The position numbers were made by a program, and so were the translations under genes. From the NCBI GenBank assembly GCA_963695985.1, contig CAVOIC010000004.1, positions 124,001 to 188,000 of the forward strand: a stretch of DNA of 64,000 nucleotides. Reading direction: 5' to 3'. The stretch is from DATBVX01 sp963695985. GTDB taxonomy: Bacteria > Pseudomonadota > Gammaproteobacteria > Steroidobacterales > Steroidobacteraceae. The first letter of the stretch is position 1, and the number at the start of each line of letters is the position of its first letter. The notes under the pieces are model-generated. The model was not told where the DNA came from and did no database searches. It saw nothing but the letters and a program-made list of their open reading frames with translations. Positions 25,708 to 33,564 of this stretch are shown here, in pieces.

Positions 25708-26610
25708 GTGCTGAGACCTTACTACCGCGAATTCGAGCTGCCCTGGAGCGTCTCCGACGAGGATCGTGAGCGCTTCCGCAAGATCCTGCTGTGGGTGCTG
25801 GGTATCGTCCTGTTGCTCGCGATCCTGATTCCGTTGCTGCCGCTTCCCGAGCGCAAGGAATCGGCCGAGGAGCAGGTGCCGCCGCGACTCGCCAAGCTGA
25901 TGCTGGAGAAGAAGGAGCCGCCACCGCCGCCGCCACCTCCCAAGGAGGAGCCGAAGCCCGAGGTCAAACCGAAGCCCGAGCCCAAGCCCGTGGATCGGCA
26001 GCAGGAAGCACGCAAGAAGGCGTCTGTGGCGGGTCTGTTACCGTTCAAGGACGAGCTGGCGGATCTGCGCGACAACCGCATGGTGGACATTGCCATGGCG
26101 AATCGCCCGCTCACCGATGCCGTGCATGCCGGCGACATGGCGCAGCGCTCAATGATCACCTCGAAGGTAGGGCAGGGGAGCGGTGGTATCAATACCGCGT
26201 CCCTGAGCCGCGGATTCGGCGGTGGCGGCGGAGGCCTGTCCGGTCGTGCGACCACGCAGGTCACCAGCGGCATCGGCACCGGCGAAGGGAAAGCTGTTCG
26301 CAGTGGCAGCGGGCAGAAGGCCTCGCGCAGCCGCGAAGAGATCGAGCTCGTGTTCGACAAGAACAAGGGCGCGATCTACGCGCTCTACAACCGCGCCTTG
26401 CGCGATAACCCCTCACTGCAAGGCAAAGTGGTGCTCGAGCTCACGATCGCGCCGTGGGGCGAGGTGACGAATTGCCGCGTGGTGTCAAGCGACCTCAATG
26501 ATCCGGACCTGGAGCGCAAGCTGGTCGCGCGCGTAAAGATGTTCCGCTTCGAGGATCGCGACGTCGAGGCGGTCACCACCACGAAGCCCATCGATTTCTT
26601 CCCCGCGTAG
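25708..26610 (+). CDS. AgmX/TonB-like energy-transducing protein
   Basis: The product is 300 residues, GTG start. One membrane helix (ILLWVLGIVLLLAILIPLL, about 29-47) is followed by an extended arm with a run of eight prolines and Lys-Pro-Glu repeats (about 70-100), a Gly-rich stretch (RGFGGGGGGLSG) and a C-terminal AgmX/PglI-type domain (EIELVFDKNKGAIYALYNRA, GKVVLELTIAPWGEVTNCRV). This is the TonB-like reach-across subunit, expected to connect the TolQ/TolR motor to periplasmic TPR proteins. The AgmX-type C-terminus is shared with GltG/GltJ of Myxococcus. Confidence 0.9.
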   Translation: MLRPYYREFELPWSVSDEDRERFRKILLWVLGIVLLLAILIPLLPLPERKESAEEQVPPRLAKLMLEKKEPPPPPPPPKEEPKPEVKPKPEPKPVDRQQEARKKASVAGLLPFKDELADLRDNRMVDIAMANRPLTDAVHAGDMAQRSMITSKVGQGSGGINTASLSRGFGGGGGGLSGRATTQVTSGIGTGEGKAVRSGSGQKASRSREEIELVFDKNKGAIYALYNRALRDNPSLQGKVVLELTIAPWGEVTNCRVVSSDLNDPDLERKLVARVKMFRFEDRDVEAVTTTKPIDFFPA

Positions 26611-26615
26611 GCGCG

Positions 26616-26948
26616 ATGCCGATGCGTGCCGCACGCCTGTCGGTCCCGCTGCTCCTGGCGCTACTGGGCACCGCGGCGGCAGGCGCCGCCGACCTGCTCT
26701 CCGCCATGCGACTCGCCGACACGATCATCACTGGCGCGCGGCGCATCGCGATCATCGAAACGAGTCATGGCGAGCAACGCTTCATCACCGAGGGCGAGAA
26801 GCTTGCCGGCTGCCTGGTCAAGCGCATCCGGATCGATGGCGTGGATCTCGACTGCCGCGGGCGGGTGCGATCGCTCGGTTTCGCCGGACATGCACGCAGC
26901 GCCGCGCTGCAACTTGGCACCGGTACGGGCCTTATGTTGATTACCTGA
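26616..26948 (+). CDS. Small exported GspC/PilP-like protein
   Basis: The product is 110 residues: a signal peptide (LSVPLLLALLGTAAAGAADL) and then a short beta domain, AIIETSHGEQRFITEGEKLA followed by CLVKRIRIDGVDLDCRGR. This pattern resembles the homology region of type II secretion GspC and type IV pilus PilP proteins, which bind secretin N-domains. It starts 6 bases after the AgmX-like gene and ends the motor operon. If the resemblance holds, the machine may dock to an outer-membrane ring or barrel. The family assignment is tentative. Confidence 0.6.
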   Translation: MPMRAARLSVPLLLALLGTAAAGAADLLSAMRLADTIITGARRIAIIETSHGEQRFITEGEKLAGCLVKRIRIDGVDLDCRGRVRSLGFAGHARSAALQLGTGTGLMLIT

Positions 26949-27027
26949 GCCGCTCGTCGCCCGACGAGCGTGCATTGCAGGGTGCCGACATAAAAATCAA
27001 TAATTGGGCGGGCAGGGCAGTCGCGTG

Positions 27028-27384
27028 AACATCCAATCCGAAATCGAGTATTTCAGCGAGCTCACGGCCATCGACAAGGGCCGCTTCCTGGCGTTGCTCA
27101 TGCACGAGCTGGCGGAGGAGGCCAAGGGCACCTACGGGCCCGGTGCCGAGCAGGTGTCGGATGGTGCACACCTGCGCTTCATCAACGAATTGCAGCATCG
27201 CCTGAGCCGGCTCGTGTATCAGCTGTTAGGCGAGGATCCGGCGCGACCCGCCGACGACGTCGTCGTGCGCATGTTGCTTTCGCCGCGTGCGGACAAGACC
27301 GCAGAACGCTTCATCGCCAGTGCGTACCGGCGCGTTCTGCAGGGTTTCGATCGTCACGATACGACGGTGCTGTTGAATCAATAG
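27028..27384 (+). CDS. Hypothetical helical protein
   Basis: The product is 118 residues from GTG 27028 (AGGG upstream), predicted cytoplasmic and mostly helical, with no signal or membrane segment. SEIEYFSELTAIDKGRFLAL begins it and an amphipathic ELQHRLSRLVYQLLG helix is central. No domain was recognised. It lies 79 bases after the motor operon on the same strand, so it could be a last member or a separate gene. Confidence 0.65.
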   Translation, partial: NIQSEIEYFSELTAIDKGRFLALLMHELAEEAKGTYGPGAEQVSDGAHLRFINELQHRLSRLVYQLLGEDPARPADDVVVRMLLSPRADKTAERFIASAYRRVLQGFDRHDTTVLLNQ

Positions 27385-27426
27385 CCCGTCCGGTTCGGCC
27401 TTTCAGGGCCCATCCTGTCGGGCGTC

Positions 27427-27813
27427 CTATGGCACAGTGCGGGGCTCCAGCACGAAGACGCGGCGTGCCAGCGGCGACTCCAGAGTCGCGCGGTCGTAAT
27501 AGCGGGATAGCAGGCCGGCCTCGAACAGATCCGTATTAAGCGCCACGAACTCCTCCCAACTTCCGGCGGGCCGTAACGCGCGGTGCGCCTGCACCAGCGA
27601 CATGTACGCTACGGTCAGGGTCTCGTGGTAGCGACCGGGCTGTCCCTGGCTGGCTGCATAGCGTTGGAGCGAGTGGCGCATGCGATCGAGCGCCGCTCCG
27701 AACGGCATCCTTTCAAGGTAGGCCCAGGCGGCACGCAGGTGATCGCGGTGCCGGAAGGCATCGGGCGGCAACGTGCAGGCCTCGAGCGATGCGAGGAATT
27801 CGTGGTCGGTCAC
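27427..27813 (-). CDS. Conserved hypothetical, His-rich helical protein
   Basis: The product is 128 residues with the motif FRHRDHLRAAWAYLERM near residue 20 and a second conserved stretch GRYHETLTVAYMSLVQAHRA. It belongs to a widespread but unnamed family of small bacterial proteins with this H..HL..A..YL pattern. There are no membrane segments. Its ATG overlaps the stop of the upstream RHH-like gene (27810-27813), so they form a two-gene operon. The spaced histidines could bind metal; the function is unknown. Confidence 0.75.
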   Translation of the reverse strand: MTDHEFLASLEACTLPPDAFRHRDHLRAAWAYLERMPFGAALDRMRHSLQRYAASQGQPGRYHETLTVAYMSLVQAHRALRPAGSWEEFVALNTDLFEAGLLSRYYDRATLESPLARRVFVLEPRTVP

Positions 27814-28091
27814 TTCTTGTCTCCTTTGCGTTCGCGCAGCCGATGACTATCTCCGGCGCGCAATTCGAGCCCGTAGATGCGCCGTAGGTCGCGCGCGTGG
27901 GCGAGAGTTGCAGCGCCGAACGGGCTCTTGCCCTCGAGCGCGTGCAAGGCAATTCCCTCGATGAGATCACCGAGGTTCATGTCCTTGTACTCGGCGAGCG
28001 CCTTGAGGACCTTCAGCAGGCGCTTCTCGATGCGAATGCCGGTCTGAACGCGTTCGACAATCGGACCTGAAGGCGCAGCGTTACTGGGCAT
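27810..28091 (-). CDS. Small ribbon-helix-helix-like protein
   Basis: The product is 93 residues from ATG 28091. The core VERVQTGIRIEKRLLKVLKA then LAEYKDMNLGDLIEGIALHA has the strand-helix-helix pattern of RHH DNA-binding proteins. The C-terminal part is basic. The longer frame to 28136 is rejected because it runs through the palindromic promoter. The palindrome at 28112-28129 lies just upstream of the start, as expected for autoregulation (inference). It is coupled to the following hypothetical gene. Confidence 0.7.
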   Translation of the reverse strand: MPSNAAPSGPIVERVQTGIRIEKRLLKVLKALAEYKDMNLGDLIEGIALHALEGKSPFGAATLAHARDLRRIYGLELRAGDSHRLRERKGDKK

Positions 28092-28102
28092 GGATTCTGA
28101 AT

Positions 28103-28129
28103 GTATGTACGTATGTACCGAGGTACATA
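28103..28129. promoter_or_regulatory. GTATGTAC operator-like repeats
   Basis: Two tandem GTATGTAC copies (28103-28110 and 28111-28118) are followed by the inverted half GTACATA. The perfect palindrome TATGTACCGAGGTACATA spans 28112-28129. The site lies 12 bases upstream of the RHH-like start, so it is a likely operator for that operon. Confidence 0.6.
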
Positions 28130-28172
28130 GTATCATGCGCCAGCCGGACAGCCAATCCCGGAGAGCGAGAAC

Positions 28173-28242
28173 AGTCCCGGGCGGCCATCGGGTGATACCG
28201 AGCTGTCGTAGAGCAGTCCCCGGCGGCCATCGGGTAATACCG
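28173..28242. repeat. Pair of 28-bp direct repeats, 42-bp period
   Basis: Copies at 28173-28200 and 28215-28242 differ at two positions; both contain GGCGGCCATCGGGT and end in ATACCG. With only two copies, there is no CRISPR character. Confidence 0.8.
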
Positions 28243-28552
28243 TGCCGACGTGCGCCGGATCACGGCCGTTGTTACCTATAGCTGAGAAGTTAAACCCGCA
28301 AACACTGGTACCGGCGCAGTCGTCAGGTATCACGCCGATGTCCACCCGCTCCTGCGTTGACTAGCAAGAGTTAGTTGACTTCTCCTGTAAGAGGTCCGCG
28401 GAGCGGACCCAAGAGATAACACTCCCAGCTGGGGTTATGCAGGACGATTCGGACACTGGCGTCGAGGGTCTGCCAACTCGGGCGAGCAGTGTTCGCGGGG
28501 ATACATCTTCGGATAGCACCGTCATCGGGCGTTGGTCAGCCCGGAGTTGGCA

Positions 28553-28630
28553 CGGCCCTCACGCCAGGGGCCGGATCGGAGTGCTCCCCGATGATGCGGC
28601 CCTCACGCCAGTGGCCGGATCGGACTGCTC
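28553..28630. repeat. Pair of 34-bp direct repeats, 44-bp period
   Basis: Copies at 28553-28586 and 28597-28630 share CGGCCCTCACGCCAG and GGCCGGATCGGA, with two mismatches. A decayed third piece (GGATTCGACTGCTC) lies near 28652. It is in the same spacer as the 42-bp-period repeats but unlike them in sequence. Confidence 0.78.
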
Positions 28631-28700
28631 TCATGCCCTTGCAGCGGCGGATTCGACTGCTCCTGTGCCCGTTGGGACGGAGGGGGCGCGGCATGGCATC

Positions 28701-31433
28701 ATGCGCGGCCTCGTTATGCAGCGCCACGACGTAGAGTTCACTCCGAAGGATGCAGCCCTGCGCGAGGACGTTCACGCCCTCGGGGCGCTCGTGGGTGAAA
28801 TCATTCGCGAGCAGGGGGGCGAGGACCTGTTTGCGATGGTGGAGGGGGATCGTGTGGCGGCGATCGCCCGGCGCGAGGGCGAAGCCGGCAAAGCAGTGGA
28901 GCTCACCGGCCGAGTGCAGGGCCGCCCACCCGCTCTGGCGCGCGACCTGGTGCGCGCGTTCTCGACGTGGTTCCAGGCGGTAAATCTGGCGGAACAGGTG
29001 CATCGCATCCGTCGGCGCCGTCAATACTTCATCAGCCAGAACGCCCCGCAGCCACAGGGCGTGGGCGATTGCCTGCTGCGCCTGAAGGAGCAGGGCCACA
29101 CGCTCGAGGAAGTGATCAAGCTGATCGGCGCGTTGCGGATCGAGCCCGTATTCACGGCGCATCCCATCGAATCCACGCGCCGCACGATGCTGCGCAAGCA
29201 ACAGCACATCGCGCAGCTCATGATGATGCGGCTGGATCCGACATTGGCGCCGCAGGAGATCGCGAGCGTGTGGGGCCGCATCCGGACCGAGATCACTACG
29301 GCCTGGCAGACCGAGGAGCATCCGCGCCTGCGGCTCAGTGTGGCCGACGAGCGGGAACACGTACTCTTCTATCTCAGCGAAGTCATTTACCGCATCGTGC
29401 CCGCCTTCTACGAGGAAGTTGAAAGCTCGCTGCGCAACGTCTTCGGCACGGCAGCGGATGCGATCGAGGTCCCAGCGCTTCTCGACTTCGGCTCCTGGGT
29501 GGGGGGCGACATGGACGGCAACCCGGAGGTGCACGCCAAGACCATCCGCGAGACCCTGGCCCGTCACCAGCAACTCGTCGTTTCGAATTACTTCGGTGAG
29601 GTGCAGGCTCTTGCCGCGAAGCTGAGCCAGAGCGCGAGCCGCGTCGACATCTCCCCGCCGCTGCAGAAGCGTATCGATGAATACTCCGCACTGCTGCCGA
29701 CGGCGCAGGCCGTGACTCCGGCGCGTCACGACCGCATGCCGTACCGGGTGTTCCTGGCTCAGGTCGCCGAACGGCTGCGCAATACCTACGAGGCCGGTCC
29801 CGGCCACTACGACAATGCGGCACAATTCCTGGCGGACATCGATCTGGTCGCTGCGAGCCTGCTCGCGAATCGCGGCCACCACGCCGGATATCACGCCGTG
29901 CGTCGCCTGCGGCACCGGATCCGCACCTTCGGCTTTCACCTCGCCACCCTTGACGTACGCCAGCACAGCGACGTGCATCACGACGTGCTCGCCCAGGGCC
30001 TGGGCGATGAGCAGTGGTTCGCGCGTGATCGTGAGGAGCGGCTCGCACGACTGCGCGATGCGATCGATAAGGATCAGGGCCCGCTGGAGTCCCTCGATGC
30101 CGTGGGCCGGCGCACCCTGTGGGTGTTCGAGGCCATCATGCAGTGCCGGCACAAGTACGGTGCACTCGCGATCGGTGACTACATCGTCAGCGGCACTACC
30201 GGCCCCGACGATGTGCTGGCAGTGCTGCTGCTGGCACGCTGGGCGGAAGCGACCGACCGGCGTAGCGGCGAGGTGCCACTCGACATCGCGCCGTTGTTCG
30301 AGTCGACGCAGGCACTGGAGCAGTGCGGCGATGTCATGCGTCGGCTGTTGGCGGAACCGGCTTACCGCCGGCATCTCGAGGCACGGGCCAATCAGCAGGT
30401 AGTGCTGATCGGATATTCGGACAGCAACAAGATGGCCGGGATCGCCGCGGCGCGCTGGGCCACGCATCGCGCGCAGGCCGAACTGGTACGTGCGATGGCG
30501 GGCACAGGCGTGAGACTCACGGTGTTTCACGGTCGCGGCGGTTCGGTGAGCCGGGGTGGTGGCCGGATCGATGCGCTGGTGCGCAGCGCGCCACCCGGGG
30601 CAGTGAGCCAGCGACTGGTTGTCACCGAGCAGGGCGAGGTCATCAATCAGAACTATGGTTTGCGGCCGGTGGCCATGCGTAGCCTCGAGCGTGCCTTCAA
30701 TGCCATGGGGCTCAGGATGGCGCGGGCCGAGAAAGAGTCACCGGAGGATTCACGCTACCTCGAGGTAATGTCGACCCTCGCCGAGACGAGTCGTGCTGCC
30801 TATCGCCAGCTCATCGGCGATGCCTCGTTCTACGAGTATTTCCGCCAGGCGACGCCGGTCGATGCCATCGAGAGAATGCAGATGGGGAGCCGCTCGCCAG
30901 GCCGTGGTGAACGCTCCGACTTCGAAGCGTTGCGCGCGGTGCCGTGGGTGTTCGCGTGGACACAGTCGCGTCACATGTTGCCGGGGTGGTACGGCGTCGG
31001 TACCGGGCTGCAGGCCGCCATTGAGAGATATGGACGTGAGGTGCTCGAAGCCATGCGTCGTGACTGGTTCTTTTTCGGGGCCTTGCTCGATGATGTTGAG
31101 GCGATGCTGGCGCGGACCGATCTCGGCATCGCCTCCTTCTACAACGGGCTCGCCGAACCCCGCCTGCAACACTACTTCGAGCGCATCGGCAGCGAGTTCG
31201 AGCTGTCCTGCCAACTCATCCTGCAGCTCAAGGGCGGCCGGCAGCTGCTCGACGGGGATCGAACGCTGCAGCGCTCGATCCTGCTGCGAAATCCGTACGT
31301 CGACCCGATGCACCTGATGCAGGTCGACCTGCTGCAACGCTGGCGGCGCACGGAACGGCGCGATTCCGAGCTGTATCAGGCATTGCTCGCCTCGATCAGC
31401 GGCATCTCGCAGGGGCTGCGCACCAGCGGCTGA
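28701..31433 (+). CDS. ppc: Phosphoenolpyruvate carboxylase
   Basis: The product adds bicarbonate to phosphoenolpyruvate to give oxaloacetate, refilling the TCA cycle; it is cytoplasmic. At 910 residues it has the usual bacterial length. Catalytic motifs are all present: VFTAHPIESTRRT (His154), GGDMDGNP, VLIGYSDSNKMAG and VFHGRGGSVSRGGG, with the allosteric/C-terminal RNPYVDPMHLMQVDLL and a final GLRTSG. The start is placed at ATG 28701, downstream of GGAGGGGG (28679-28686); ATG 28716 is the main alternative. The 264-base in-frame extension upstream is rejected. Confidence 0.97.
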   Translation: MRGLVMQRHDVEFTPKDAALREDVHALGALVGEIIREQGGEDLFAMVEGDRVAAIARREGEAGKAVELTGRVQGRPPALARDLVRAFSTWFQAVNLAEQVHRIRRRRQYFISQNAPQPQGVGDCLLRLKEQGHTLEEVIKLIGALRIEPVFTAHPIESTRRTMLRKQQHIAQLMMMRLDPTLAPQEIASVWGRIRTEITTAWQTEEHPRLRLSVADEREHVLFYLSEVIYRIVPAFYEEVESSLRNVFGTAADAIEVPALLDFGSWVGGDMDGNPEVHAKTIRETLARHQQLVVSNYFGEVQALAAKLSQSASRVDISPPLQKRIDEYSALLPTAQAVTPARHDRMPYRVFLAQVAERLRNTYEAGPGHYDNAAQFLADIDLVAASLLANRGHHAGYHAVRRLRHRIRTFGFHLATLDVRQHSDVHHDVLAQGLGDEQWFARDREERLARLRDAIDKDQGPLESLDAVGRRTLWVFEAIMQCRHKYGALAIGDYIVSGTTGPDDVLAVLLLARWAEATDRRSGEVPLDIAPLFESTQALEQCGDVMRRLLAEPAYRRHLEARANQQVVLIGYSDSNKMAGIAAARWATHRAQAELVRAMAGTGVRLTVFHGRGGSVSRGGGRIDALVRSAPPGAVSQRLVVTEQGEVINQNYGLRPVAMRSLERAFNAMGLRMARAEKESPEDSRYLEVMSTLAETSRAAYRQLIGDASFYEYFRQATPVDAIERMQMGSRSPGRGERSDFEALRAVPWVFAWTQSRHMLPGWYGVGTGLQAAIERYGREVLEAMRRDWFFFGALLDDVEAMLARTDLGIASFYNGLAEPRLQHYFERIGSEFELSCQLILQLKGGRQLLDGDRTLQRSILLRNPYVDPMHLMQVDLLQRWRRTERRDSELYQALLASISGISQGLRTSG

Positions 31434-31616
31434 AGCTGCCGCCTGTGCAGCGGTTCACACTTGGCAACACTGCGCAGCGCCTACATGTGGCGTGCGGCAC
31501 ACAACCGCACTTATGTCACCTGTGACGGCCTTGTGAATTCCGCGACTTCGTCCACCGCCGCTCCGCCACTTCATTCAAGATGCATTCACCTGGCTGCGGC
31601 TATCGTTAGGCCACGT

Positions 31617-31808
31617 ATGAGCAACAAGAATGGATCGCGGGTTCGCCCGCATGGCAGTGACTATCCCTTCTACGGCAACGACCGGGGTAGCGAGCGCTGG
31701 CGCAAGTGGGCTGAGGGCCACAACCAGAGCAGCGAGTACGACGGCAACTCCACCCTGGTCAGGCGCTCCTGGTTCGGAAGACTGCTCGGCATCCTGCCGA
31801 AGAAGTAG
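31617..31808 (+). CDS. Small basic hypothetical protein
   Basis: This is a possible 63-residue protein from ATG 31617, with TTAGG a short way upstream. The sequence is rich in Gly, Arg and Trp (YPFYGNDRGSERWRKWAEG) and ends in an amphipathic basic tail, SWFGRLLGILPKK. There is no signal or membrane helix. An in-frame extension to 31461 looks non-coding. The function is unknown and the call rests mainly on ordinary codon use. Confidence 0.45.
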   Translation: MSNKNGSRVRPHGSDYPFYGNDRGSERWRKWAEGHNQSSEYDGNSTLVRRSWFGRLLGILPKK

Positions 31809-31918
31809 GTCAGCCTTCTGCGATCACGGCGAGTCAACCACGCAGCGGGTCGGGGTAGCGTGTATCAGGATGAAGTCCTGCAGCGGTAGTTCTGAAGCGG
31901 CGCGGCGTGAGCTGTTGC

Positions 31919-32341
31919 TTACAGTTTCTGCGTCGACAACAGGAGGCTGGTCTCGGTGCCGGAGATGCCGTCCACCAGGCGGATGCGTGCCAACACCTGA
32001 TCGAACGCCTCGAGACTGTCGGCGCGCAACTCCGCAACGAGATCCCAACGCCCATTGGTCGAATGCAGCGCGGTGACCGCGGGATCTCCGCGCAGCGTGT
32101 GCACGACCTGGGCGGCGCGGTTGCCTTCCACGGCGATCGTCATCAACGCGGCGATGCGATGCTCGTCGGTCTGCGGTCGCAGCCGCACTGTATAGCCGAG
32201 AATCGTGCCGTCCTTTTCCAGCTTGTTGATTCGGTTCTGCACCGTACCGCGCGCGACCTTCAGCCTCTTGGCGAGCGACGCCACCGTGGTGCGGGCGTTG
32301 GTCCTGAGCGCCCCGATCAATTGTCGGTCCAGATCGTCCAT
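31919..32341 (-). CDS. Lrp/AsnC-family transcriptional regulator
   Basis: The product is 140 residues: an N-terminal winged HTH (LDRQLIGALRTNARTTVASL, then AKRLKVARGTVQNRINKLEK) and a RAM/AsnC ligand domain (ALMTIAVEGNRAAQVVHTLR, VTALHSTNGRWDLVAELRAD). Such regulators sense amino acids. It is divergent from ornithine cyclodeaminase-arginase across a 158-base control region, so arginine or ornithine catabolism is its likely target (inference). Confidence 0.93.
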   Translation of the reverse strand: MDDLDRQLIGALRTNARTTVASLAKRLKVARGTVQNRINKLEKDGTILGYTVRLRPQTDEHRIAALMTIAVEGNRAAQVVHTLRGDPAVTALHSTNGRWDLVAELRADSLEAFDQVLARIRLVDGISGTETSLLLSTQKL

Positions 32342-32355
32342 TTTGGCCTCGAAGA

Positions 32356-32392
32356 TTGATCAAATAGTTATTATAGGTCTCACTTATGATCA
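32356..32392. promoter_or_regulatory. Twin TGATCA sites in the divergent Lrp/OCD promoter
   Basis: TTGATCAA (32356-32363) and TGATCA (32387-32392) lie 30 bases apart, about three helical turns, in an AT-rich stretch with TTATTATAGG. The spacing suits binding by a multimeric Lrp-type protein. This is a candidate site only. Confidence 0.45.
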
Positions 32393-32499
32393 GTTTACAG
32401 CACAAGTTGCACAGATTGCTGTCTTCTTGTTGGCCGCAAAGGCTCGGATGATGGAGCTACGCCGTGCCGCCTGCCGCGGCGCCAACCAGGGGATTGGTC

Positions 32500-33564
32500 A
32501 TGGTCGACTACATCGGCGTCAACAGCATTCAGCAGCTCATCCAGGCGATCGGGCCAGGCGAGTTCATCGAGCGTCTGGCCGGCGAAATCGACGCCGACTA
32601 CCGGCGCTGGCCTGAATTCGAGAAGTCCGCGCGCCTGGCGAGTCATTCTCCGGTCGGGGTCATCGAGCTGATGCCCACTTGCGATGGGCGGCTGTACTCC
32701 TTCAAGTACGTCAACGGTCACCCGAAGAACACGGCCGCGGGTCTGCTTACGGTTACCGCATTCGGCGTACTCGCGGATGTCGAGACGGGATACCCCGTAC
32801 TGCTCTCCGAGATGACCGTGACGACGGCACTGCGCACCGCGGCGATGTCGGCGCTCGCCGCGCAGAAGTTGGCACGTCCGGGCGCCCGCGTGATGGCGCT
32901 CATCGGCAACGGTGCGCAGAGCGAGTTCCAGGCGATCGCGTTTCATCGCATGCTCGGTATTCGCGAGTTGCGTGTGTTCGACGTCGATCCGCTGGCCACC
33001 GCCAAGCTGGAACGTAATCTCCGGGCCATGCCCTGGCTGACCGATCTACGGGTGACGCGCGCGACCTCGTCGTCCGATGCCTGCAAGGGTGCCGACATCG
33101 TGACGACCGTGACGGCGGACAAGCGCAAGGCCGTAATCCTTACGCCGCCGATGATCAAGGCCGGCATGCACCTCAACGCCGTCGGCGGCGATTGCCCCGG
33201 CAAGACTGAGCTGCATGCCGATATCCTGCGAATGCCGAACGTGCGCGTGGTGGTGGAGTACGAGCCGCAGTCGCGCATCGAAGGCGAAGTGCAGCAGATG
33301 GAATCCGATTATCCGGTCGTGGAATTCGCCGACATCGCGCGCGGCACCGCGCCGGGTCGCACGACGCCGCACGACATTACCGTGTTCGACTCAGTGGGGT
33401 TTGCGCTCGAGGACTACTCGGCGCTGCGCTTCCTGCATTCACTGTTACGGGAGCAGCGCGGCATGCGTCGTGAGATCGATCTCGTCCCGGGGCTCCAGGA
33501 CCCGAAGGATCTGTTCGGCGGCACGCTGGGGGGCACGCGGGCACGGCTGCGGATCGCCGGCTGA
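32500..33564 (+). CDS. Ornithine cyclodeaminase
   Basis: The product is 354 residues of the ornithine cyclodeaminase/mu-crystallin family, converting ornithine to proline and ammonia with bound NAD. Motifs visible are FKYVNGHPKNTAAGL (substrate Lys region), SEMTVTTALRTAAMSALAA, ALIGNGAQSEFQA (dinucleotide loop), ELRVFDVDP, and AVGGDCPGKTELHADIL. ATG 32500 has AGGGGA 8 bases upstream; GTG 32464 is an alternative. The stop TGA shares its last base with the arginase ATG (TGATG), so the two enzymes are coupled, giving an arginine-ornithine-proline route. Confidence 0.94.
   Translation: MVDYIGVNSIQQLIQAIGPGEFIERLAGEIDADYRRWPEFEKSARLASHSPVGVIELMPTCDGRLYSFKYVNGHPKNTAAGLLTVTAFGVLADVETGYPVLLSEMTVTTALRTAAMSALAAQKLARPGARVMALIGNGAQSEFQAIAFHRMLGIRELRVFDVDPLATAKLERNLRAMPWLTDLRVTRATSSSDACKGADIVTTVTADKRKAVILTPPMIKAGMHLNAVGGDCPGKTELHADILRMPNVRVVVEYEPQSRIEGEVQQMESDYPVVEFADIARGTAPGRTTPHDITVFDSVGFALEDYSALRFLHSLLREQRGMRREIDLVPGLQDPKDLFGGTLGGTRARLRIAG

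Larger units (their letters stand above)
28130..28700. other. Long repeat-bearing spacer before ppc
   Basis: About 570 bases lie between the RHH operon promoter and ppc. An open frame runs through 28437-28700 in phase with ppc, but its predicted sequence has no likeness to the enzyme and contains direct repeats, so it is treated as untranslated. The spacer contains two pairs of direct repeats (listed separately). No other gene, terminator or clear promoter was recognised. Confidence 0.55.

Noticed and set aside
23982..26610. Ordinary TonB-ExbB-ExbD iron-uptake system
   Set aside because: There are two ExbD genes, an AgmX-type C-terminus and three TPR proteins, and no adjacent receptor.
28173..28630. 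CRISPR array
   Set aside because: Only two copies of each repeat, different sequences, and no cas genes.
28437..28700. N-terminal extension of phosphoenolpyruvate carboxylase
   Set aside because: It is in frame but repeat-derived and unlike the enzyme; a ribosome site and normal start occur downstream.
28536..30530. 664-codon minus-strand open frame
   Set aside because: Antisense to ppc, which has all its catalytic motifs; the product is low-complexity His/Arg-rich.
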